A stretch of 8,094 bases of DNA from an uncultured Erysipelotrichaceae bacterium. Lineage in GTDB: Bacteria; Bacillota_I; Bacilli_A; RF39; UBA660. Positions 1-5,820 of this stretch are shown here, one piece after another. The stretch covers positions 1-8,094 of the forward strand of contig CADBRE010000144.1 of assembly GCA_902797005.1 (NCBI GenBank). Reading direction: 5' to 3'. Each line of letters starts with the position of its first letter. Within the stretch, counting starts at the first letter, position 1. The notes beneath the pieces are model-generated. The model worked only from the letters and a program-made list of their open reading frames with translations. It was not told where the DNA came from and ran no database searches. Made by a program: the position numbers and the translations under genes.

Positions 1-1345
1 CTGGTGGTTCAGTAAAGTGAGATGCCTTATGTATTTCAGTTGATACAATTACTTTAGATTTATAAGAAGCAAAATCAGGAAGTACTTTGTCATTACTTTC
101 TTCAAAATCACCATATACTTTTAAGTAACCATCAAATGTTTCTACTTGGCCTGAAGCTGTAAACTTGTAGTCGTTGTTGTCTAAGACTACCGTAGTTGCC
201 ATCACTTTTTGATCAGCCATTAAAGACGCTAAAGCGCGTTTATATATAAGGTTATATAATTTGTATTCATCGCTAGTTAGATATGCTTTAACACTTTCTG
301 GTGTTCTATTTATACTTGTTGGTCTAATAGCTTCATGTGCATCTTGTACATTATCAGTATTTTTGCTTGTCTTAACAAATCCAATATATTCTTTACCATA
401 TTTACCCGCAATAAACCCTTGAGTTTCTTTTATAAATACATCTGATAATCTAACTGAGTCTGTTCTCATATAAGTAATTAAACCTACGTGTTCACTTCCT
501 ACAGTTTTACCTTCATATAACCCTTGTGCTAGTCTCATTGTTTTAGAAGCACTAAAGTTTAGTTTAACACTCGCCATTTGGGTAAGTGTACTTGTAGTAA
601 AAGCAGGTTTACTCTTTTTATTCTTCTCTTTAGATGTAACATCCTCTATTTTGAAAGCATTAGATAATTTATCAAGTATTTCATTAGCTTCTACTTCACT
701 CTTTATCTCTATTTTCTTATCTTTATACTTAGAAAGACTAGCTTCAAATTCAGGAAATATAGCTTCTATTGTAAAATACTCTTCTGGATTAAAGGCTTCT
801 ATTTCTCTTTCTCTATCTACTATTAGCTTTAAAGCAACAGACTGCACTCTTCCTGCTGATTTTCCTTCTGTTTTATTTTGCATTAACTTACTTAATCTAA
901 ATCCGATTATTCTATCTAAGATTCTTCTAGTTTCCTGAGAATGCACTAAATCCATATCTATGTCTCTAGGCTTTTCAAAAGCTTTTATAATTGCATCTTT
1001 AGTTATTTCATTAAAAACTACTCTACCATAATCTTTTTTAAGTCCTAAAGCATCTTTAAGGTGCCAGCTTATTGCTTCTCCTTCCCTATCTGGGTCGGTT
1101 GCAAGAATAACATAATCACTATCTTTAGCTTGTTTCTTTAAATCAGTTACTAACTTGCTTTTACCAGATATAATCTTATAATTTGGTTTAAAATTATCTT
1201 CTAAATCTACTCCTAGTCCATATTTACCAGTTGTAGCTAAATCTCTTATATGTCCTTTAGAAGAAACTACTTTATAATCTTTACCAAGATATTTTTCTAT
1301 AGTTTTACTCTTAGAAGGACTTTCTACTATTACTAATTGTTTCAT
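1..1345 (-). CDS. topA: DNA topoisomerase I (type IA), N-terminal 448 residues; C-terminus outside window
   Basis: TopA nicks one strand of negatively supercoiled DNA through a 5'-phosphotyrosine link, passes the other strand and reseals, so it removes excess negative supercoiling behind RNA polymerase. I translated this stretch by hand. The protein starts MKQLVIVESPSKSKTIEKYL. It has a Toprim domain (about residues 1-115) with Glu8 and the DxDxE triad D84, D86, E88 in LATDPDREGEAISWHL. Then come QETRRILDRIIGFRLSKL (137-154) and GKSAGRVQSVALKLIVDRER (161-180). The active-site segment GLITYMRTDSVRLS places the catalytic Tyr at 292, and DAHEAIRPT lies at 335-343. No stop or frameshift interrupts it. 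Bacterial TopA is usually about 650-700 aa, so the end of the core and any C-terminal zinc ribbons lie beyond base 1. The ATG at 1343-1345 is preceded by AAAGGAAG at suitable spacing. It has its own sigma-A-type promoter and follows the coat gene terminator. Identification is secure. Confidence 0.97.
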   Translation of the reverse strand, partial: MKQLVIVESPSKSKTIEKYLGKDYKVVSSKGHIRDLATTGKYGLGVDLEDNFKPNYKIISGKSKLVTDLKKQAKDSDYVILATDPDREGEAISWHLKDALGLKKDYGRVVFNEITKDAIIKAFEKPRDIDMDLVHSQETRRILDRIIGFRLSKLMQNKTEGKSAGRVQSVALKLIVDREREIEAFNPEEYFTIEAIFPEFEASLSKYKDKKIEIKSEVEANEILDKLSNAFKIEDVTSKEKNKKSKPAFTTSTLTQMASVKLNFSASKTMRLAQGLYEGKTVGSEHVGLITYMRTDSVRLSDVFIKETQGFIAGKYGKEYIGFVKTSKNTDNVQDAHEAIRPTSINRTPESVKAYLTSDEYKLYNLIYKRALASLMADQKVMATTVVLDNNDYKFTASGQVETFDGYLKVYGDFEESNDKVLPDFASYKSKVIVSTEIHKASHFTEPP

Positions 1346-1349
1346 ATTT

Positions 1350-1357
1350 CTTCCTTT
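1350..1357 (-). promoter_or_regulatory. Ribosome binding site of topA
   Basis: On the minus strand AAAGGAAG lies 4 nt before the ATG at 1345, with the AAGGA core 6 nt away. This supports that ATG as the start of topA. No other in-frame start with a comparable site is seen just upstream. Confidence 0.7.
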
Positions 1358-1389
1358 CTTTATTAATATATTTCTTAAAGCTCATTTAA

Positions 1390-1418
1390 AGAATACTAAA
1401 AAGATAAAGTTATGTCAA
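1390..1418 (-). promoter_or_regulatory. Sigma-A-type promoter of topA
   Basis: The minus strand carries a perfect -35 box TTGACA (1413-1418), a 17-nt spacer and a -10 box TATTCT (1390-1395, 4 of 6 to consensus). Transcription would begin near 1383, giving a leader of about 38 nt to the topA ATG. It lies downstream of the coat gene terminator, so topA is probably expressed independently. The -10 lies within a TAGTATTCTTT string that recurs in two terminators in this window. Confidence 0.75.
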
Positions 1419-1440
1419 GAGAATATTTTTTTATAATGTA

Positions 1441-1472
1441 AAATAAAAACTCGCCTTAGCGAGCCTTTATTT
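1441..1472 (-). terminator. Rho-independent terminator of the coat protein gene
   Basis: Read on the minus strand, a 14-pair stem (core GCTCGC/GCGAG, two G-U pairs, flanked by A-U pairs) closes a 4-nt loop TAAG. It runs into a T-rich tract TTTTTATTTT. It starts 3 nt after the coat gene stop (TAA at 1476-1478). It is the most GC-rich hairpin in the window and should strongly separate the coat gene from topA. Confidence 0.9.
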
Positions 1473-1475
1473 AAT

Positions 1476-1913
1476 TTAGCATAAGCAATCTACATATGTG
1501 TCATTTAAACATCTAATAGCGCATACGCAGTTAGTATCTACTGTAAATATAGAATCTGTTGCAACATATGGATAAACACTAGTAGTATCTGTATTTGGTG
1601 CAAGTACTCTACATGTGCAGCAGCATCCATCAACTTTTTCTACTCTAAATACACTTGAAGTAACTCCACTTTCTGTTCTAGTTGTTGGAAGTGCAAAAGG
1701 TACCCCATTGCTTCCACATAAGTAAAGCATTATTGGTCTAGTATTGCATGTTATACAAGATCCACTACCACCTAAAGCTGGTCTATCACAAGAGTTTAAA
1801 CAATTATCTGGACAAGCATTAGATTGTAATATATTAATAACTTGTAATATTTCTACTATGCAGTTATCACAATCATTGTTATTGCAACCACAGTTACGTC
1901 CATTATTATTCAT
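1476..1913 (-). CDS. CotY/CotZ-family cysteine-rich spore coat protein
   Basis: A predicted structural protein of the spore coat or crust, made in the mother cell and assembled on the forespore surface by disulfide-linked self-association (family knowledge). The 145-aa product has 19 cysteines, including C8xC10, C15xxC18, C34xxxC38, a C97-C98-C99-T-C101 cluster and a CxCxxxC ending at 135. The second half matches CotZ/CotY in pattern: VPFALPTTRT, then SSVFRVEKVDG (86-96), then FTVDTNCVCAIRCLN (123-137), close to the remembered Bacillus CotZ segment with VDLDCFCAINCLN. There is no signal peptide or membrane segment. I chose the ATG at 1911-1913 rather than the GTG at 1935-1937. AAGGGAAGGG lies 5 nt before this ATG, and the predicted sporulation promoter would initiate at about 1934, too close for the GTG. 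The gene lies between the sigma-factor gene and topA with its own promoter and terminator. CotY versus CotZ versus another paralogue cannot be decided here, so no symbol is given. Confidence 0.88.
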   Translation of the reverse strand: MNNNGRNCGCNNNDCDNCIVEILQVINILQSNACPDNCLNSCDRPALGGSGSCITCNTRPIMLYLCGSNGVPFALPTTRTESGVTSSVFRVEKVDGCCCTCRVLAPNTDTTSVYPYVATDSIFTVDTNCVCAIRCLNDTYVDCLC

Positions 1914-1918
1914 ATAAT

Positions 1919-1928
1919 CCCTTCCCTT
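1919..1928 (-). promoter_or_regulatory. Ribosome binding site that decides the coat gene start
   Basis: AAGGGAAGGG on the minus strand ends 5 nt before the ATG at 1913. The alternative upstream in-frame GTG (1937) lies before this site and has no comparable purine-rich sequence of its own, so the shorter 145-aa product is preferred over a 153-aa one. Confidence 0.75.
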
Positions 1929-1940
1929 CATATTCACTAA

Positions 1941-1967
1941 TAATTTATGAGAAAGAACTATTTTTGT
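1941..1967 (-). promoter_or_regulatory. Sporulation-type (sigma-E/sigma-K-like) promoter of the coat gene
   Basis: The minus strand shows AC (1966-1967), 16 nt, then CATAAATTA (1941-1949). This fits the sigma-K pattern AC-N16/17-CATANNNTA known from Bacillus and also resembles the CATA -10 start of sigma-E promoters. No good TTGACA/TATAAT pair is present between the sigma gene and the coat gene. The predicted start near 1934 leaves a leader of about 20 nt containing the ribosome binding site. Mother-cell control is what a coat gene would need. The motif is short and the DNA is AT-rich, so this is a good but unproven call. Confidence 0.55.
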
Positions 1968-1970
1968 TAC

Positions 1971-2012
1971 AAAAAAGAATACTATTTCTAGTACCTTTTT
2001 AGTATTCTCTCC
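1971..2012 (-). terminator. Rho-independent terminator of the sigma-factor gene, overlapping its 3' end
   Basis: On the minus strand AGAATACTA (2000-2008, inside the last codons of the gene) pairs perfectly with TAGTATTCT (1976-1984). The stem is extendable by four more A-U/G-U pairs, has a 15-nt loop and ends in a run of six T. A smaller alternative hairpin inside it pairs TACTA (1989-1993) with TAGTA (1980-1984) around a GAAA tetraloop. Both place the same U-tract downstream. The stop codon lies in the loop region, so translating ribosomes would interfere with the stem. Confidence 0.75.
1972..1994. repeat. 23-bp direct repeat, copy 1 (3' end of sigma gene)
   Basis: Identical base for base to 3180-3202, on the same strand. 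The plus-strand sequence begins AAAAAGAATACT and ends TTTCTAGTAC. The match stops exactly at both ends (1971 and 1995 differ from their counterparts). The copy contains the sigma gene stop codon (TAG, 1988-1990) and the 3' arm and U-tract of its terminator. The two copies are 1208 bp apart and bracket the sigma gene with its promoter. Confidence 0.9.
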
Positions 2013-3115
2013 AATTTCCTTAATGCATTTTCCTCATTCTGTCTAGTGGCTTCGCGAGATTTATTCAATATTCTTCCAGTTTCTGCTAAAGTCTTATAAA
2101 CCCCATCATCAAAACCAAAGCGAATAATAATCATTTCTCTCTCCTTATCTGTTAGCTGATTACTATTAAAAATAACACTTCTTAAATAATCATAATAAAA
2201 TCTCTCTATTATCTCATCTTCACTTTCATTTGTATCATCTACTTGATTTAAAGACTCTACATCTAAGCTATCACTATCAAACAAAATCCTCAAATAATCT
2301 GAAATATTATCATAATCATTTTCATTAGATGTAAAACTTGAAACAATTTCCTTAATTATAGAATTATCTTCACGAATAGTAGTTGAATACTTATGTTCTA
2401 CTTTAGCTTTAGCAGTCATTAATGATAATCCGCGATAACTCTTAATTCCTTTACTTTCATTAACACCTTTAATTAATCTTTGATAAATTGGATATTTAAC
2501 ATATGTGCTGAATTCATATCCCGAATAAGGATTGAAAGAATCAATTGCACGAATAAGTCCTTCAAATGCATAACTTTCTAATTCATTAGCTGGAACTTTA
2601 TAATAAATCGAGAATAAAAAAGAAAAATGCTTCACAAAAAACATAGTATTAAGTATTATTTCTTCTCTAATTCTTCTGTCTTTAGTTCTTTCGTATTCCC
2701 TAAATAATTCTAAAACTTTCTTTCCATCATAGCGAAATTTACTATTCTCTAATACTGGAACATGTATATAATTTGGAAATTCTCCTGCAAAAGAAATATC
2801 TCGCCCGATTACATAAATATTCTTACTTTCTAAATAATGAAATGTATGAATAATTTCTAGCTCAGATAAATTAAGCTTCAACAGATCAGCGCGCCTTATA
2901 TAATATTTTTTATTTTCACCCTCAGTTTTACTCAAAATATAATTAGGAATAAACTTTTTTTCTAAATACTCCTCTAAGGGTTTATAGTCTTCGTATATTA
3001 CATCCCCATTTTCATTACATTCAATTATTGCATAAACAGGAGTGTCATTATTATAATCATTTGTATAAGATACTACTCCATATTCATAATCAGTAATGCT
3101 GCTTCTTCCTCTCAT
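1988..3115 (-). CDS. Divergent sigma-70-family RNA polymerase sigma factor
   Basis: Predicted promoter-specificity subunit of RNA polymerase, 375 aa. Sigma region 2 spans about 131-220: EYERTKDRRIREEIILN, ELESYAFEGLIRAIDSFNP and GYEFSTYVKYPIYQRLIKGV align with core-binding and -10 segments of primary sigmas. The usual Trp-Trp melting pair is Tyr-Pro here. Region 3 (about 221-270) is weak, followed by an acidic linker (about 264-304). Region 4 (about 318-375) is well conserved: LTDKEREMIIIRFGFDDG, then the helix-turn-helix with KSREATRQNEENALRKLERI. Arg354, Glu355, Arg358 and Gln359 match -35-contacting positions. The first ~125 residues resemble nothing I know well. Residues 83-104 (LSELEIIHTFHYLESKNIYVIG) faintly recall the end of sigma region 1.1. 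The start ATG has GGGGG 7 nt upstream and a strong promoter. It is followed by a spore coat gene, so a sporulation role is possible but not shown. No named sigma factor fits, so no symbol is given. Confidence 0.85.
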   Translation of the reverse strand: MRGRSSITDYEYGVVSYTNDYNNDTPVYAIIECNENGDVIYEDYKPLEEYLEKKFIPNYILSKTEGENKKYYIRRADLLKLNLSELEIIHTFHYLESKNIYVIGRDISFAGEFPNYIHVPVLENSKFRYDGKKVLELFREYERTKDRRIREEIILNTMFFVKHFSFLFSIYYKVPANELESYAFEGLIRAIDSFNPYSGYEFSTYVKYPIYQRLIKGVNESKGIKSYRGLSLMTAKAKVEHKYSTTIREDNSIIKEIVSSFTSNENDYDNISDYLRILFDSDSLDVESLNQVDDTNESEDEIIERFYYDYLRSVIFNSNQLTDKEREMIIIRFGFDDGVYKTLAETGRILNKSREATRQNEENALRKLERILKRY

Positions 3116-3141
3116 ATTTTAACCCCCATAAAACATATATA

Positions 3142-3170
3142 ATTGTACATTATTTTATACCAAATGTCAA
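3142..3170 (-). promoter_or_regulatory. Near-consensus sigma-A-type promoter of the sigma-factor gene
   Basis: The minus strand has TTGACA (3165-3170), a 17-nt spacer and TACAAT (3142-3147). That is a perfect -35 and a 5-of-6 -10, the best promoter in the window. Initiation near 3135 would give a leader of about 20 nt carrying the GGGGG ribosome binding site (3122-3127 region). A second TTGAC begins 8 nt upstream (TTGACTATTGACA). Because the gene's own region 4.2 keeps the residues that read TTGACA, autoregulation is possible but speculative. Confidence 0.85.
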
Positions 3171-3177
3171 TAGTCAA

Positions 3178-3206
3178 CTAAAAAGAATACTATTTCTAGT
3201 ACTCTT
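3178..3206 (-). terminator. Rho-independent terminator of the parE-parC operon
   Basis: On the minus strand AAGAGTACTA (3197-3206) pairs with TAGTATTCTT (3183-3192) around a GAAA tetraloop. This makes a 10-pair stem with one G-U, followed by TTTTT. It begins within the parC stop codon (TAA, 3205-3207), so termination is immediate. The stem is AT-rich but the tetraloop and U-tract are typical. It contains copy 2 of the 23-bp repeat. Confidence 0.8.
3180..3202. repeat. 23-bp direct repeat, copy 2 (just after parC)
   Basis: Exact same-strand duplicate of 1972-1994. It lies between the parC stop and the sigma gene promoter and forms most of the parC terminator. The sequence identity ends abruptly on both sides (3179 and 3203 differ from copy 1). 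Confidence 0.9.
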
Positions 3207-5817
3207 ATATTTTAAATTCATCAAAGAAATCACTCATAGTTAAAGTTTCAAATGTTTCTTTCTTAGAAGCCTTTTTCTTTTCTTCCTTAGGTTTAACTTC
3301 CTTTTCTTCTTTTACTTCTTCAACTTTGATATCTAGCTCTTCTTGTTTAGCAACTGATTCTTTAGGTTCATCATCACTTGAATCTACTACATCATCTATA
3401 ACTTTTAGTCTAGCTTCTTTAAATGCATCACTTATTACATTCTTTCCACTAGAGCTTCCAACAGAAGCTTTATCCATTATATTGATGTCACTACTCTTTA
3501 TTAATTTAGTATCTTCATCAATAAGTCCATAGTTTGTTTTAGAGCTTCCTAAGTATGTTTTAATGATGTTATATTGCTTAGATTTAGGACTCTTAAGTAT
3601 GTTATCGCCTTTAAGCGCGCGTTTAGAATAGTCTATTTCTTCAAGTCTTACACGCTTATAAGTGTTCTTATCAGTAAATACAGTTATGTATTCATGAGTT
3701 TCATTAGTAATAAATCCACTTACTACTTCGTCGTTACTTGCAAGCTTAATTCCTTTAACACCACTTGTTTTACATCCTACTACAGGTATTTCTTCTTTAC
3801 TAAACTTAAGTGCGAATCCATTCTTAGTTACGATGTAAACATCTCCCTCATTCATTGAAGCAGAAACAACTTCGTCTAGTCCTTTAAGCTTGAATATGCA
3901 CATTGGACGAGAATATCTATTTACTGGTAAGTTATTAAGTTCAGTTTGTTTAACAAGACCTTCTTTAGTAAATAGTGTAATAGTTCGTGTGTCAAATGAT
4001 TTAATTCCGAATGAAGCAACAATATTTTCTCCTTCAGAAAGAGGTATATAACTACTTATATGTTTACCAATTTCCTTATATTTAACTTCTGTAATATCTC
4101 TAACAGGTAAGTAACAATAATTACCTTGATTAGTTATTAAAATAATTGTATCTATGTTATTTATCTTGTAAAGCCCAATTAAATAGTCTTTCTCTTTTAA
4201 AGCAAAATCACTTTCATTATTAGAATTATATGCTTTTATAGATAGTTTCTTTATATAACCAGCTTTAGATACACTTATTATATAATCTTCTTTAGGTATC
4301 ATACTAAGCTCGTCTATCTTTATTTCGGTTACTTCATCTTTTATAATAGTTCTTCTAGGAGTTGCAAAGTCTTTCTTAACTTTTCTTAATTCTTCCTTCA
4401 TAACATTCTTTAAAACTTCTTCATCACTAAGTATGCTATTTAAATACTCTATTTGTTTCATTAGTGAGTCATATTCATTTCTTAAATCAGTTACATCAGT
4501 ATTAGTAAGTTTATAAAGTTGCATCATTACTATAGCTGTTGCTTGTTCAGTGGTAAACTGATACTCTTTGACTAAGTTTTCAATTGCGTCTTGCTTATTC
4601 TTAGAAGCTCGTATCGTTTTGATTACTTCATCTAGAATATCCATAGCTTTAATTAAACCTTCAACTATATGCGCTCTTGCTTTGCAGTGTTCTAAATCAA
4701 ATCTACTTCTATTTAGGACAACTTCCTTCTTATGATCTATAAATGCATCTAATATTTCAAGAATGCCTATAGTTTTAGGTCTTTTATTTACTATTGCTAC
4801 TACATTAAAGTTATGGTTTATTTGTAAATCTGTATTCTTAAGTAAATAGTTAATTATAAGGTTTGCATCAGCATCTTTTTTAACTTCTATTACAAGTCTA
4901 GCTAAGTTAACTGAGTCACTTTCATCAATTACATCAACTATTCCATCTATCTTTTTATCGTATTTGATGTCTTCAATCTTTTTCTTTAACTGTTCTTTTA
5001 ATACTTCATAAGGTATTTCTTTAATAAGTATGTATTTCTTACCTTTTTCTTCTATTATTTCATAGTTAGCTCTTACAACTACTTTACCTCTTCCTGTAGT
5101 GTATGCTTCAATTAGTCCTTCTTTCCCTTCAACTACTGCACCAGTAGGAAAGTCAGGCCCTTTTACTATTTCTAAGATTGTTTCAAGTCTGCAGTTAGGG
5201 CTATCTATCCTCTTTATAGTCGCATCTATTACTTCGCCTAAGTTGTGTGGTGGTATGTTAGTTGCATACCCTGCAGATATACCAGTTGATCCGTTTACCA
5301 AAAGTGCCGGAAAATGAGCAGGCAATACTGTTGGCTCTAAATCTTCATCTGAATAGTTTAGTGTCATTTTAACAGCATCTTTATTTATGTCTTCTAGCAT
5401 TACGTTAGATAACTTAGATAACCTTGCTTCTGTATAACGGCTAGCAGCTGGTCCATCTCCATCAATTGAACCGTTATTACCGTGCATCTCAACAAGTGGT
5501 TCACGCATCTTCCATTTTTGAGAAAGTCTAACAAGTGCTTCATATATAGAAGAATCTCCATGAGGGTGATAATGCCCCATTATATCTCCTACTGCTTTAG
5601 CACTTTTTCTAAAAGGTTTATCATAAGTATTATGTCCTTCCCACATAGACCAAAGTATCCTTCTTTGAACTGGTTTAAGCCCGTCTCTTACATCTGGAAG
5701 CGCTCTATCTTGTATTATTGCTTTAGAATATCTTGCAAATCTATCCCCCATAATTTCTTCTAGGGTATAACTTGATATCTTTTCTAATATTTCTTCAGTT
5801 TCTTTCTTTCTTGCCAT
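3205..5817 (-). CDS. parC: DNA topoisomerase IV subunit A
   Basis: Breakage-reunion subunit of topoisomerase IV, which with ParE unlinks replicated chromosomes. The winged-helix/tower part (about 1-370) has HYHPHGDSSIYE (83-93), catalytic Arg127-Tyr128 in AASRYTEARLS and the DNA-intercalating Ile180 in NGSTGISAGY. A coiled-coil and gate region runs to about 495. A six-blade beta-pinwheel follows (about 508-785; blade cores such as ISVSKAGYIKKLSI, TLFTKEGLVKQTEL, TVFTDKNTYKRVRL). No GyrA box is present in the first blade. Instead YNSNNESDFALKEKD (530-544) mirrors Bacillus ParC, which decides ParC over GyrA. The quinolone positions equivalent to E. coli ParC Ser80/Glu84 are Ser89 and Glu93, i.e. 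susceptible-type residues. At 870 aa it is longer than the ~800-aa Bacillus protein because of a Lys/Glu-rich tail (about 805-853) ending in a hydrophobic/acidic tip, ETFETLTMSDFFDEFKI. The start has an ideal AGGAGG site 6 nt upstream, and the gene is coupled to parE. Confidence 0.97.
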   Translation of the reverse strand: MARKKETEEILEKISSYTLEEIMGDRFARYSKAIIQDRALPDVRDGLKPVQRRILWSMWEGHNTYDKPFRKSAKAVGDIMGHYHPHGDSSIYEALVRLSQKWKMREPLVEMHGNNGSIDGDGPAASRYTEARLSKLSNVMLEDINKDAVKMTLNYSDEDLEPTVLPAHFPALLVNGSTGISAGYATNIPPHNLGEVIDATIKRIDSPNCRLETILEIVKGPDFPTGAVVEGKEGLIEAYTTGRGKVVVRANYEIIEEKGKKYILIKEIPYEVLKEQLKKKIEDIKYDKKIDGIVDVIDESDSVNLARLVIEVKKDADANLIINYLLKNTDLQINHNFNVVAIVNKRPKTIGILEILDAFIDHKKEVVLNRSRFDLEHCKARAHIVEGLIKAMDILDEVIKTIRASKNKQDAIENLVKEYQFTTEQATAIVMMQLYKLTNTDVTDLRNEYDSLMKQIEYLNSILSDEEVLKNVMKEELRKVKKDFATPRRTIIKDEVTEIKIDELSMIPKEDYIISVSKAGYIKKLSIKAYNSNNESDFALKEKDYLIGLYKINNIDTIILITNQGNYCYLPVRDITEVKYKEIGKHISSYIPLSEGENIVASFGIKSFDTRTITLFTKEGLVKQTELNNLPVNRYSRPMCIFKLKGLDEVVSASMNEGDVYIVTKNGFALKFSKEEIPVVGCKTSGVKGIKLASNDEVVSGFITNETHEYITVFTDKNTYKRVRLEEIDYSKRALKGDNILKSPKSKQYNIIKTYLGSSKTNYGLIDEDTKLIKSSDINIMDKASVGSSSGKNVISDAFKEARLKVIDDVVDSSDDEPKESVAKQEELDIKVEEVKEEKEVKPKEEKKKASKKETFETLTMSDFFDEFKI

Positions 5818-5820
5818 AAG

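Larger units (their letters stand above)
1346..1475. other. Intergenic region between coat gene and topA
   Basis: These 130 bases hold only the coat gene terminator (1441-1472) and the topA promoter and leader. No additional ORF with a ribosome binding site and no structured RNA was recognised. Confidence 0.6.

Noticed and set aside
651..938. Plus-strand reading frame of 95 codons
   Set aside because: It is antisense to conserved topA coding sequence, has no ribosome binding site and has a Ser/Leu-rich composition typical of reverse-frame shadows. The other plus-strand frames (3326-3532, 3574-3858, 5099-5317, 5482-5763, 6677-6895, 6998-7387, 7807-8034) were rejected for the same reason.
1360..1395. 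TTAAA/TTTAA inverted repeat in the topA leader as an operator or attenuator
   Set aside because: Only five A-T pairs in very AT-rich DNA, with no U-tract and no known operator match, so chance is the likely cause.
1914..1937. An eight-residue longer coat protein starting at the GTG at 1935-1937
   Set aside because: The strong AAGGGAAGGG site lies inside that extension and is placed correctly for the ATG at 1913. The predicted transcript start would also exclude the GTG.
1988..3202. The repeat-flanked sigma unit as an insertion sequence or phage element
   Set aside because: There is no transposase, integrase or terminal inverted repeat, and 23 bp is longer than usual target-site duplications. 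It is kept only as a possible recombination module in the findings.
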